Assembly: GCA_028693975.1 (NCBI GenBank)
Contig: JAQUUF010000023.1
Coordinates: 1 to 11,867, forward strand
Source of the DNA: Acidaminococcaceae bacterium
GTDB lineage: Bacteria > Bacillota > Negativicutes > Acidaminococcales > Acidaminococcaceae
DNA length: 11,867 nt
Direction of reading: 5' to 3'
Both the position numbers and the translations under genes were made by a program. Of this stretch, positions 1-6,838 are shown piece after piece. The notes beneath the pieces were generated by a model. The model was given only the letters and a program-made list of their open reading frames with translations, did not search any database and was not told the DNA's origin. The first letter of the stretch is position 1; each line of letters begins with the position of its first letter.

Positions 1-42
1 TTTTTCTATTAGTTCTTTCTTGGCTTTGCTGAGCCTAGGCAT
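1..42 (-). CDS. N-terminus of a probable TetR-family transcriptional regulator (partial)
   Basis: Only the first 14 codons are in the window (MPRLSKAKKELIEK), reading leftward from an ATG at 42-40. The start is well supported: a GGAGG Shine-Dalgarno site lies at 49-53, 6 nt before the ATG. The basic, helix-forming N-terminus resembles the arm before the first helix of TetR/AcrR regulators, but 14 residues cannot prove a family. The stronger argument is context: three evenly spaced 16-bp near-palindromes sit 34-89 bp upstream of the start, as expected for an autoregulated repressor. If so, its other targets (often an efflux pump in the same operon) would lie beyond the left edge. Another dimeric DNA-binding protein of similar N-terminus remains possible. 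Confidence 0.5.
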   Translation of the reverse strand, partial: MPRLSKAKKELIEK

Positions 43-75
43 AGGGTACCTCCAAGGTGTGTAATCTACGTAATA

Positions 76-131
76 ATGACTAATAATTCATAAACATGAC
101 TAGCTGTTCATTAAAATGACTTAATAGTCAT
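76..131. promoter_or_regulatory. Three tandem 16-bp palindromic operators with 20-bp period
   Basis: Near-palindromes ATGACTAATAATTCAT (76-91), ATGACTAGCTGTTCAT (96-111) and ATGACTTAATAGTCAT (116-131) share the pattern ATGACT-N5-KTCAT. They start exactly 20 bp apart, about two helical turns, so bound dimers would lie on one DNA face. Length and symmetry fit TetR-family operators. They precede the minus-strand regulator start at 42, and any promoter for that gene must lie among or beside them, so autorepression is the simplest reading. I could not fix its -35/-10. A TACGTA palindrome flanks the array on each side (67-72 and 134-139). The tRNA promoter is about 75 bp further right and probably independent. 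Confidence 0.7.
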
Positions 132-206
132 TTTACGTATTTAATTATATCTACCTCTATAAACACTGTCAATAAAAATATTATTCAGTAAATATTAATC
201 TAATGC

Positions 207-235
207 TTGCAATTTTGGCAACTTTCTTATATAAT
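207..235 (+). promoter_or_regulatory. Sigma-A-type promoter of the tRNA unit
   Basis: TTGCAA (207-212), a 17-bp spacer and a perfect TATAAT (230-235). Transcription would begin near 242, a few bases before the tRNA-Gln 5' end at 249. The stretch 140-206 before it is AT-rich and holds nothing else I can identify. Confidence 0.8.
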
Positions 236-248
236 GTTGTTCGTGCCT

Positions 249-322
249 TCCGGGATAGTGTAATGGTAGCACAGAAGATTCTGGATCTTTTAGTCTGGGT
301 TCGAGCCCTAGTCCCGGAGCCA
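249..322 (+). tRNA. tRNA-Gln (anticodon CTG)
   Basis: A full cloverleaf can be drawn. The acceptor stem is TCCGGGA paired with TCCCGGA (312-318), followed by discriminator G and an encoded CCA (320-322). The D arm is GTGT/GCAC. The anticodon stem GAAGA/TCTTT encloses loop TTCTGGA, giving anticodon CTG. The T arm is CTGGG/CCTAG around TTCGAGC. The tRNA reads CAG glutamine codons. Many Bacillota rely on TTG-anticodon tRNA-Gln, so this C34 species is probably an additional isoacceptor, to be checked against the whole genome. It heads a two-tRNA transcript. Confidence 0.93.
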
Positions 323-350
323 ATTAAAACTGGGAGCACAAAATACATAT

Positions 351-425
351 GGCGCCATGGTCAAGAGGCTAAGACGTCGCCCTCTCAAGGCGAAATCACG
401 AGTTCGATTCTCGTTGGCGCTACCA
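351..425 (+). tRNA. tRNA-Glu (anticodon CTC)
   Basis: Acceptor stem GGCGCCA pairs with TGGCGCT with a G-U at the terminal pair, followed by discriminator A and encoded CCA (423-425). The D arm is GTC/GAC. The anticodon stem TCGCC/GGCGA encloses loop CTCTCAA, giving anticodon CTC. The T arm is ACGAG/CTCGT around TTCGATT. It reads GAG glutamate codons. It lies 28 bp after tRNA-Gln with no promoter between them, so both probably mature from one precursor. Confidence 0.93.
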
Positions 426-439
426 ATCTTGCGAAGAAA

Positions 440-471
440 ACACTTAAGATAATTCTTAGGTGTATTTTTTT
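440..471 (+). terminator. Intrinsic terminator of the tRNA unit
   Basis: ACACTTAAGA (440-449) and TCTTAGGTGT (454-463) form a 10-bp stem with one G-U pair and a TAAT loop, followed by seven T (465-471). It ends the Gln-Glu transcript and separates it from the kinase gene. Confidence 0.85.
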
Positions 472-510
472 GTTGAAAAACTAAAGAAAAACCGTCCCGC
501 CTTGGTTTTA

Positions 511-519
511 TGGTATAAT
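511..519 (+). promoter_or_regulatory. Extended -10 promoter of the hybrid kinase gene
   Basis: TGG followed by a perfect TATAAT (514-519) forms an extended -10. No good -35 lies 16-18 bp upstream, which extended -10 promoters tolerate. The predicted start near 526 leaves a leader of about 34 nt before the ATG at 560. Confidence 0.6.
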
Positions 520-559
520 CATTCTATATAAGGAACATAGTGAAGGGGATGATAGTGCT

Positions 560-3103
560 ATGCGAAGACGAGAGAGGGTATGGTGTGTACAGAAGGTACT
601 TGTGAGTTTATTAGTGGGACTATTTTTGCTGGGGTGGTTGCCCGAGGCTCAGGCAGCAGAGGTGGATTTTAGTCCGGAAGAGCTAGAGTATGTCCAATCT
701 GCCAAGACTATAACCGTGGGGCAGTTGCCAGGCCGGTATCCTATTTCCAGTTATAATAATAAGAACGGTAAGATGGAGGGTATCAACGAAGATATCCTGC
801 TGTTAATTAGTAAAATGAGCGGTTTGAAGCTAGAGTCGCAGCCAATGGAGTTCACAGAGAGACCAGTGGATGCGCTCAAGGCAGGCAAATTTGACTTGGT
901 TATGGGCATTATGCAATCGGAAGCTTTTTTGCATGACCCGTTGCTTCGTATATCCAGACCCTTCTTGGAGAGTTCTTTGGCGGCAGTAATGCGCAAAGAT
1001 GAGAATTTTTCCTCTACCAAAGAATATACTATTGCCCTTAAGATTTCATTTCAGGTGCTACGAGAGCACATAAGTGCCAGTTATCCTAATTGTAAGCAAT
1101 ATTATTATGTGAATGACCAAGATGCTTTGCAGAAGCTCCTAGAGGGCAAAGTAGATTTAGTGATGCAAAATGCCTATGTTTTGAATTACCTGCTGCAAAA
1201 GCCACAGTATTTGGATTTGCATATTTTGCCTACTACTTTCACTAACGAGGAAAGTTGCATTGCAGGTCTATCAGCCTCGGATCCGCGGCTTATGAGCATA
1301 ATTAACAAATGTATTGCAAGCATTACTTTACGACAAGTTAATGATATTATTTTGGCTAATACCACGGCCAAACCCTATAAATTAACTAGAGGCGATATTT
1401 TCTATAAATATAGAACAGAGATAATAGGTTTTTCTGTTTTGATTGTGCTCTGCATTGTCTTACTGTTTATTTTGGTTATAGTGCGGCAAAGAAATGTAGA
1501 AGTCCTAGAGAGCAAAAATAAGCTGCTGGCAGATGCTGTAGCACAAGCAGAGAAAGCTAATGCGGCTAAGAGCCTTTTCTTGTCCCGTATGAGTCATGAG
1601 ATACGCACGCCGATGAATGCTATCGTCGGTATCACGACTATTGCTAGGCAGTATAAGGACCAACCGGATAAGATTGACGATTACCTAAGCAAAATTGAAA
1701 CATCATCTCATGTTCTGCTTAATATAATTAATGATGTATTGGATATGTCTTCCATAGAGAGTAACAAATTAAAAATTACTAAGGAAGTATTTGATATTAA
1801 AAAAATTCTTACTTCTATTTCGGCTCTTTATTATGTCCAATGCCAAGGCAAAGGGTTGAAATTCTCTATGAGCATTGATTTGCCGGATGAAATGTTTGTT
1901 GGTGATAGTCTGAGGGTTAATCAAATCCTGCTTAATTTAATTTCCAATGCTTATAAGTTCACTGATGCAGGAGGAGAAATTTCTATTACGGCTTCCGAAA
2001 CTACGCGCCATGGCAAAGAAACGTATATTCGCTTCCAAGTGCGTGACACGGGCTGTGGTATAACACAGGACATGCTAGGACGCTTGTTCAAACCTTTTGA
2101 GCAGGAAAGTGCTAATACTGCCCAAAGGCATGGTGGCAGTGGGCTGGGATTGTCTATTACTAAATACTTGGTTGATAAGATGCGCGGTTCTATTAAAGTG
2201 ACTAGCGCTAAGGGAGAAGGGTCTACTTTTACAGTAGAATTGCCTTTTGAGGTGAGTGTAGACCAGAATCGTAGTGAAAACCTGCATCAAATGAAGGATT
2301 TGCGGGCTTTGATTGTAGATGACGACCAGGCGGTGCGAGAATATACTTCTATTATTTTGGACCGCTTGGGGCTTAAGTATAGTACGGCTGATTCCGGAGA
2401 GACGGCTCTTGGTAAGATTAAACAAGCTATAGATAACGCAGTCCCTTATGATGTCTGCTTCATAGATTGGAAAATGCCTGGCATGAATGGGGTAGAGCTG
2501 ACTCGCAAAATTCGTACCATCACCGGCAAGACGCCGCTGATTATTATTGTCTCGGCCTATGATTTGAATGAAGTCAGTGACGAAGCCAAGGCGGCAGGAG
2601 CAGATTTGTTTGTATCTAAGCCATTGTTCCAGTCTACGGTATTTAATGTATTGATGAATATGTCCGGAGATAGAGGTGTCAAGCAGACTGCTAATGTGGA
2701 TGATTTTGACTTTACCGGTCGCAAAGTTTTACTGGTAGAAGATAATGAGCTTAATCGCGAGATTGGTATGGAGCTGCTGCAAATGGTTCATATAGAAGTC
2801 GATACAGCAGAGGATGGAGTAATAGCAGTTGAGAAGTTTAATAACTCTAGGCTGGGTACCTATGATGCCATTCTAATGGATATCCAGATGCCCAATATGG
2901 ACGGTTACGAAGCAACCAGAGTTATTCGCGCGTTGCCGCATCCGCAGGCCGCTACGATTCCTATCTACGCTATGACAGCCAATGCTTTTGTGGAGGATGT
3001 CAGTGCAGCATTGGGAGCTGGTATGAATGGACATATTGCTAAGCCAATCGACGCTCTTGTCCTTTATCAAGCGCTGGAAGAAGCTTTTGCCCAGAAAAAA
3101 TAA
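560..3103 (+). CDS. Membrane hybrid histidine kinase: solute-binding sensor, HisKA, HATPase, two receivers
   Basis: An 847-residue sensor kinase. Residues 1-33 form a signal peptide (basic MRRRER start, AQA-A cleavage). About 47-272 resemble a family 3 periplasmic amino-acid-binding protein (SBP_bac_3), the type used as sensor in BvgS/EvgS kinases. One membrane helix spans about 287-308, then a short coiled linker. HisKA carries the phosphorylatable H346 (SHEIRTPMN). The HATPase has the N box near N459/N463, G1 box DTGCG at 496-500 and G2 box GGSGLGLS at 525-532. Receiver 1 has D587/D588, acceptor D636, S665 and K687; receiver 2 has E727/D728, acceptor D774, T806 and K828. Both look catalytically complete. 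No HPt or output domain follows and no partner gene is adjacent, so the next relay step is elsewhere. The ligand is probably an amino acid or similar small polar compound (inference). The Shine-Dalgarno AGGGG at 544-548 is distant (11 nt). Confidence 0.93.
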   Translation: MRRRERVWCVQKVLVSLLVGLFLLGWLPEAQAAEVDFSPEELEYVQSAKTITVGQLPGRYPISSYNNKNGKMEGINEDILLLISKMSGLKLESQPMEFTERPVDALKAGKFDLVMGIMQSEAFLHDPLLRISRPFLESSLAAVMRKDENFSSTKEYTIALKISFQVLREHISASYPNCKQYYYVNDQDALQKLLEGKVDLVMQNAYVLNYLLQKPQYLDLHILPTTFTNEESCIAGLSASDPRLMSIINKCIASITLRQVNDIILANTTAKPYKLTRGDIFYKYRTEIIGFSVLIVLCIVLLFILVIVRQRNVEVLESKNKLLADAVAQAEKANAAKSLFLSRMSHEIRTPMNAIVGITTIARQYKDQPDKIDDYLSKIETSSHVLLNIINDVLDMSSIESNKLKITKEVFDIKKILTSISALYYVQCQGKGLKFSMSIDLPDEMFVGDSLRVNQILLNLISNAYKFTDAGGEISITASETTRHGKETYIRFQVRDTGCGITQDMLGRLFKPFEQESANTAQRHGGSGLGLSITKYLVDKMRGSIKVTSAKGEGSTFTVELPFEVSVDQNRSENLHQMKDLRALIVDDDQAVREYTSIILDRLGLKYSTADSGETALGKIKQAIDNAVPYDVCFIDWKMPGMNGVELTRKIRTITGKTPLIIIVSAYDLNEVSDEAKAAGADLFVSKPLFQSTVFNVLMNMSGDRGVKQTANVDDFDFTGRKVLLVEDNELNREIGMELLQMVHIEVDTAEDGVIAVEKFNNSRLGTYDAILMDIQMPNMDGYEATRVIRALPHPQAATIPIYAMTANAFVEDVSAALGAGMNGHIAKPIDALVLYQALEEAFAQKK

Positions 3104-3133
3104 AAACCAAGGGGATCTTTCCCCTTGGTTTTT
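3102..3133. terminator. Bidirectional terminator between kinase and amidohydrolase genes
   Basis: A perfect 13-bp inverted repeat (3102-3114 and 3121-3133) with GC core CCAAGGGG/CCCCTTGG, loop ATCTTT and A/T tracts on both sides. It begins within the kinase stop codon and serves both convergent genes. Confidence 0.9.
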
Positions 3134-3145
3134 ATTTTTAACATA

Positions 3146-4264
3146 TTAAAGTTTTAAAGTTTGGTTTACCATACGTAGCAGAATGTTACTGCCTAGCATT
3201 AAGGCTTTGTGGTCAAAGTGCATATTTGGGTCGTGCAACCCTGGAACCAAATTAGCACCTAGACCGAAGAAAGCTGTCTTGATATTTGGCTTTTCCAGAG
3301 GATAAAAGTTAAAATCTTCACCTACAGTAGTAGTTTTATTGGGCAAAACTGCCCCGGAATCTAGCTCAGCGACAATAGCTTCTTTGGTCAAGGCCAGCAT
3401 TTCTTCATTAATTACCGAAGCGGGACAAGTACCGATAATTTCTACCTTAGCCTTGGCGCCATACATTTGGGCAGTTGTTTCTATTATATTGCTTACCTTG
3501 GCTACCAAAACAAGCATATCTTTGTTGCTAAGACTGCGTAGGTCAAAACTTACTTCAGCTTTGTCACAAATAGTATTAACACTGCTAGCCCCAGCAATAA
3601 ATCTGGTTGGTTTGACGCTCCAACCACTGAGTGGGTCCATGTGAATTGCGTTGACGGCACTGATAATTGTGGCTCCTACATCAATAGCGTTAATTCCTTC
3701 GTGTGGTCTAGAGCCATGGGCAGCACGGCCTTCTATGGAGGCAGTAAGCAAATGGCAGGCGGTCCAACGCACGCAGGGAATTACTTCGCCTAGATGAGCC
3801 ATGCTTTTGGGCATCAGGTGTAGACCAAAAAGAAAGTCTACATCATCAAGCACCCCTTCGTCTAGCAGGGCTTTGGCGCCAGCACCGATTTCTTCGGCTG
3901 GTTGAAAAATGATTTTTAACTTGCCATATTTGATGCCCTGCTTAGCTAAGCGCTGAGCCGTGGTGAGAACGATAGCCATATGACCATCGTGTCCACAGGC
4001 GTGAATGGGTTTTTGGCTGCCGTCATCTTGTTTGAAGAGCAAACAATCCATATCTGAGCGCAAGCCAACTACAGGACCGGGGTGACCGCTGTCTAAGACA
4101 CCGATAACACCGGTACCGCCAACATTAGTTTGGACGCTAAATCCAGCTTTAACCAGTTCTTGAGCCAAGAAAGCACTAGTCTTGAACTCATGAAAAGCAG
4201 GTTCTGGCATAGCGTGTAGAGTTTCCCATAGTTGCGTAATGGTTGTATCATTAAATTCTGACAT
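3146..4264 (-). CDS. M20D-family amidohydrolase (N-acyl-amino-acid / hippurate hydrolase type)
   Basis: A 372-residue cytoplasmic metal-dependent amidohydrolase, close to the usual 375-395 of the M20D/AmhX/HipO group, which removes an acyl group from an N-acyl amino acid or related conjugate. Visible motifs are GLRSDMD at 67-73, HACGHDGH at 88-95 with predicted ligands C90 and H92, QPAEE at 121-125 (E124 as general base, E125 as ligand by family analogy), H149 in FGLHLMP, and H344 in LHDP. The lid/dimerisation domain spans about 170-285, including AAHGSRPHEG. There is no signal peptide. AGAAGG at 4272-4277 lies 7 nt before the ATG. It is the second gene of an operon, 19 bp after the MetQ-type gene, so its substrate may be imported by that system. 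The acyl group and amino acid cannot be read from sequence. Confidence 0.88.
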   Translation of the reverse strand: MSEFNDTTITQLWETLHAMPEPAFHEFKTSAFLAQELVKAGFSVQTNVGGTGVIGVLDSGHPGPVVGLRSDMDCLLFKQDDGSQKPIHACGHDGHMAIVLTTAQRLAKQGIKYGKLKIIFQPAEEIGAGAKALLDEGVLDDVDFLFGLHLMPKSMAHLGEVIPCVRWTACHLLTASIEGRAAHGSRPHEGINAIDVGATIISAVNAIHMDPLSGWSVKPTRFIAGASSVNTICDKAEVSFDLRSLSNKDMLVLVAKVSNIIETTAQMYGAKAKVEIIGTCPASVINEEMLALTKEAIVAELDSGAVLPNKTTTVGEDFNFYPLEKPNIKTAFFGLGANLVPGLHDPNMHFDHKALMLGSNILLRMVNQTLKL

Positions 4265-4283
4265 AGTATTACCTTCTAATATA

Positions 4284-5117
4284 TTATTCTTTCCAGCCTA
4301 GTTCTACAGAACCAGGGAAATGTTCCTTAATAAACTTAGCATTTTCGGGAGATTGGTAAACTTTCCTAAAAGTCTCTAGACGAGGGTCTTTTAGAGTGTC
4401 TTTGCGGACAGCGACGATGTTAACATAGAAAGAATCGGAAGTTTCTTTGACGATAGCGTCTTTGGCAGGGTTAAGGCCGGCATTGAGTGCATAAGTGGTA
4501 TTAATAGCGGCACAATCAATATCGTCGAGGCTGCGAGGAATAGCGGCAGCTTCTAATTCTACAAATTTGTAATTATGTGGATTTTTGGTAATATCTTGTA
4601 GAGTTGTGGTAATATCTTTGGGATTTTTGACCTGAATCAAATCATGGTTAGCCAACATCAAAAGAGAGCGACCGCCATTGGTGGGGTCATTAGGAATAGC
4701 AATAGTAGCACCATCAGGAATCTTGTTGCCAGGTTTAAGTTTTTTGGAATAAATATTAATGGGGAAAAGTGCAGTGTTGAAGGCAGCAATCAAATCAAAT
4801 TTAGGTTCTTTTTTTAATGTGGCGTCGAGAAAAGGTTTGTGCTGGAAGCAGTTAGCCCAAATCTCGCCTTGAGCCAAGGCTGTGTTGGGAGTAACGAAAT
4901 CGCTGAACTCTATAACTTCAATCTTAAGACCTTGCTTTTCGGCTAATTTCTTAACATTGTCCATGATTTCTGCATGAGGTCCTGGGTTTACACCTACTTT
5001 GACTGGTTGGGAAGGATCAATCTTGCCGCTATCCTTTTTAGCACCGCCACAACCAAAGGTAGCTAAGGCGCTGAGGCAAAGGACGCTTACTATTAGATAC
5101 TTTGCAATTTTATTCAT
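4284..5117 (-). CDS. metQ: MetQ-family ABC transporter substrate-binding lipoprotein
   Basis: I place the start at 5117 (277 residues, MNKIAKYL...), 9 nt after GGAG of the AAAGGAGA site near 5127-5133; an in-frame ATG at 5126 touches that site. The signal peptide leads to a probable lipobox cysteine C23 (TFGC), which lacks the usual -3 leucine. The mature protein is NlpA/MetQ-like: VNPGPHAEI at 43-51, NCFQHKPFL at 89-97 (the family usually has Y before FQH), PNDPTNGGR at 142-150 (usually NQGR) and INTTYALNAGLNP at 205-217. The family binds methionine and, in some members, Gly-Met or related compounds; the changes beside the pocket motifs leave the exact ligand open. No metN (ATPase) or metI (permease) is adjacent, so it must borrow a permease encoded elsewhere. 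The M20D amidohydrolase follows 19 bp downstream. I am sure of the family, less of the ligand. Confidence 0.88.
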   Translation of the reverse strand: MNKIAKYLIVSVLCLSALATFGCGGAKKDSGKIDPSQPVKVGVNPGPHAEIMDNVKKLAEKQGLKIEVIEFSDFVTPNTALAQGEIWANCFQHKPFLDATLKKEPKFDLIAAFNTALFPINIYSKKLKPGNKIPDGATIAIPNDPTNGGRSLLMLANHDLIQVKNPKDITTTLQDITKNPHNYKFVELEAAAIPRSLDDIDCAAINTTYALNAGLNPAKDAIVKETSDSFYVNIVAVRKDTLKDPRLETFRKVYQSPENAKFIKEHFPGSVELGWKE

Positions 5118-5152
5118 TCTACGCATCTCCTTTAAAAAAATGTAATCACTAT

Positions 5153-5161
5153 ATTCTAGCA
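5153..5161 (-). promoter_or_regulatory. Extended -10 promoter of the metQ-amidohydrolase operon
   Basis: On the minus strand TGC-TAGAAT (5161 to 5153) forms an extended -10 with no convincing -35. Transcription would start near 5146 and leave a leader of about 29 nt before 5117. That rules out an upstream start at 5207 and leaves no room for a SAM or T-box riboswitch. Confidence 0.5.
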
Positions 5162-5193
5162 TAAAAACACATAAAATAAAAATAAATATACAA

Positions 5194-5221
5194 TATACAG
5201 TCCGCAAAAAAGTAGTATAAT
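5194..5221 (+). promoter_or_regulatory. Promoter of the DUF3298-type gene
   Basis: A perfect TATAAT at 5216-5221 with a weak -35 TATACA (5194-5199), spacer 16 bp. The predicted start near 5228 lies a short distance before the AAAGGAGG ribosome site at 5239-5246. It is divergent to the metQ promoter in the same 138-bp gap. Confidence 0.6.
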
Positions 5222-5255
5222 CGCCATAGTTGTACTACAAAGGAGGTTAATAAAA

Positions 5256-6086
5256 ATGAAATTATTTGGTAAAAGGGTATTAACAACTTGTGCAGCTGCA
5301 GTCATGGTAATTAGTATGTCTGTTACCGCTTTTGCTGCCGAGCTACAAGTAAAAAATGATGATGTGAAGGTGAAGGGAGTGACGGTAGTTACACCTTTGA
5401 TTGAAGGGTCTCAAGGTGGCGCTATAGTCGATGAGAAGGTTAACAAACAACTAATGGTTAATAGCTTTAACGCCATGTTGGGAATCGTCTCTACTCGCGA
5501 GACACCCAAACCTATTAGTAGCAAAGATTTTCCCAGTGTCAAACAAGCTAAATCAGATATTAAACAACTAGGCGAGTATTTAGGACGCCGTTTGGTGCAG
5601 GACAGAATTAAAGCTAAACAAACAACGCCGTATTACATCAAAGTAGGCTACGATATCAAAACCGGCAAATCAGATAAAACTTTGTCCGTAGTTCAAGAAG
5701 TTACGACCTATACTGGTGGTGCTCACAGTAATACTACTTATATTCCCAATAATTATGACTTGTCTACTGGTAAGGAAATTAAATTGGCAGACATTTTTGC
5801 TGAAGGTGCCGATTACAAGACTCGTTTGCTCAACCTAATGAAGATTCAGGCCAAAGGTGAGCAAAGAATTGTTAACAAGATTGAGGAAGGCATGAAGAAT
5901 GTACAGCCGGAAGGCTATTATTGCCCCAAAGAAATTACCGGTAATGAGAAATTCTACATCAATGCCAAAGTTGGTGAATTAAATGTATTCTACAACCCTG
6001 GCGAAATTGCACCCATCTCTGAAGGACGCAGGACTTTCTCCTTCGGACTAGATACAATCGTTGATATTATCCGCTTGGGTAAATAA
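5256..6086 (+). CDS. Secreted DUF3298/RsiV-like protein
   Basis: A 276-residue exported protein of unknown role. The signal peptide covers 1-27/28 (basic MKLFGKR, hydrophobic core, AFA-A cleavage) with no lipobox, so it is released or periplasmic. The mature part fits the DUF4163/DUF3298 arrangement found in RsiV-type anti-sigma factors and PdaC-type deacetylases. An N-terminal segment at about 40-150 resembles DUF4163. A DUF3298 core follows with TTYTGGAHSNT at 150-160, DLSTGKEIKLADIF at 168-181 and VFYNPGEIAPISEG at 244-257. It lacks an anti-sigma membrane helix and a deacetylase domain, so it is the extracytoplasmic module alone. AAAGGAGG at 5239-5246 lies 9 nt before the ATG. It forms a single-gene unit with its own promoter and terminator. 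Roles in envelope or lysozyme response are only analogies. Confidence 0.75.
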   Translation: MKLFGKRVLTTCAAAVMVISMSVTAFAAELQVKNDDVKVKGVTVVTPLIEGSQGGAIVDEKVNKQLMVNSFNAMLGIVSTRETPKPISSKDFPSVKQAKSDIKQLGEYLGRRLVQDRIKAKQTTPYYIKVGYDIKTGKSDKTLSVVQEVTTYTGGAHSNTTYIPNNYDLSTGKEIKLADIFAEGADYKTRLLNLMKIQAKGEQRIVNKIEEGMKNVQPEGYYCPKEITGNEKFYINAKVGELNVFYNPGEIAPISEGRRTFSFGLDTIVDIIRLGK

Positions 6087-6102
6087 CAGAAAATAGGACG
6101 AT

Positions 6103-6138
6103 AAAAAACAACACTTCATTAGAAGTGTTGTTTTTTTA
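6103..6138. terminator. Bidirectional terminator after the DUF3298-type gene
   Basis: AACAACACTTC (6107-6117) and GAAGTGTTGTT (6122-6132) form an 11-bp perfect stem around loop ATTA (6118-6121), flanked by A and T tracts that extend pairing. It serves the plus-strand gene ending at 6086 and the convergent HAD gene ending at 6149. Confidence 0.9.
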
Positions 6139-6148
6139 TAAACCAGGT

Positions 6149-6817
6149 CTATAATGCGTAATAATTTGCGAATTCGTTGAAGTCGTTAATTATACAGTTG
6201 ACTTCAGGGATTTGGGCTAAATAGTCCCTAGTATTGGTTGAGCTAATAGCCATAATAGTTTTGACTTGTGCAGCAACGGCAGCTTGAATACCACTGAGAG
6301 CATCTTCTACGACCAAACATTCTTCTGGTTTTACTTGTAATTTGGCAGCGGCAGCCAGATAAAACGCAGGGTCAGGTTTGCCGGGCAGGGTGCCATCGTT
6401 GCAAATGACTTGGTCACGTTTGAACCAGCGTTCTAATTGTAATTTATCAAAGTAAAAATCCATGTTAACAGGCATAGCCGACGAGGCTATAGTCATGGGT
6501 ACATGGTGTGCCTTTAATTGTTCCAGTACCGGTATTAGTCCCGGAGTGAGATGCATACCGCTGGGCATTTGCAGGCAGAGCTGCCGATAGATTTTTTCTT
6601 TTTCCAGAGAATACTGCTCTACCAATTCTGCCGACAAAGCTTCACCAACGAAGTGTCTGACAATCACTTCGTTCAGACTGCCATGCAAGAAGTTTTTGAA
6701 TTCAGCTTGCGTAATGTGGTGATGTGCCACAGTGGTAATTATCTGTTGCCAAGCAGCTTCGTTCTCTGCTGTATCTAAGAACATAGTTCCATTAAAATCA
6801 AATAGTATGGGTGTCAT
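6149..6817 (-). CDS. HAD-superfamily (subfamily IA) hydrolase with altered motif I
   Basis: A 222-residue protein of the beta-phosphoglucomutase/phosphatase-like HAD group. Motif I is FDFNGTMF: D7 is the expected nucleophile, but the second aspartate, usually the general acid/base, is N9. A helical cap lies at about 15-90. Motif II is TIASSA at 109-114, motif III lysine is K147 in PGKPDP, and motif IV is VVEDALSGI at 169-177 (E171/D172). All other motifs look intact, so this is a family variant and not a decayed gene. The substrate is unknown: sugar phosphates are typical of the group, and the asparagine may slow hydrolysis or shift the reaction. No Shine-Dalgarno site lies at normal distance; the A-rich 21 bp before the ATG follow the stop of the IseA-like gene, with AAGG overlapping that stop. 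Translation probably depends on coupling or an unstructured A-rich leader. Confidence 0.85.
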   Translation of the reverse strand: MTPILFDFNGTMFLDTAENEAAWQQIITTVAHHHITQAEFKNFLHGSLNEVIVRHFVGEALSAELVEQYSLEKEKIYRQLCLQMPSGMHLTPGLIPVLEQLKAHHVPMTIASSAMPVNMDFYFDKLQLERWFKRDQVICNDGTLPGKPDPAFYLAAAAKLQVKPEECLVVEDALSGIQAAVAAQVKTIMAISSTNTRDYLAQIPEVNCIINDFNEFANYYAL

Positions 6818-6838
6818 TTTTTGTTTTGTTTATTTTTT

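Noticed and set aside
76..131. Short spaced repeats as a CRISPR array or replication iterons
   Set aside because: The 16-bp units are palindromic with only 4 bp between them, and there are just three copies with no cas or replication gene; they fit operators.
203..484. A 93-codon open frame on the plus strand across the tRNA region
   Set aside because: It is made of the two tRNA genes and their terminator, begins inside the tRNA promoter and has no ribosome site.
560..3103. The hybrid kinase as the missing PhoR partner of the phosphate regulator
   Set aside because: It carries an amino-acid-type solute-binding sensor and two receivers and lies 4.3 kb away on the other side of unrelated operons; PhoR kinases are not built this way.
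5118..5207. An N-terminal extension of the MetQ protein starting at 5207
   Set aside because: It would start upstream of the likely promoter and lacks a ribosome site, and it would bury the signal peptide; the ATG at 5117 has good spacing.
5118..5255. A SAM or T-box riboswitch controlling metQ
   Set aside because: The predicted leader is about 29 nt, and the 138-bp gap is AT-rich with no stem arrangement of either class.
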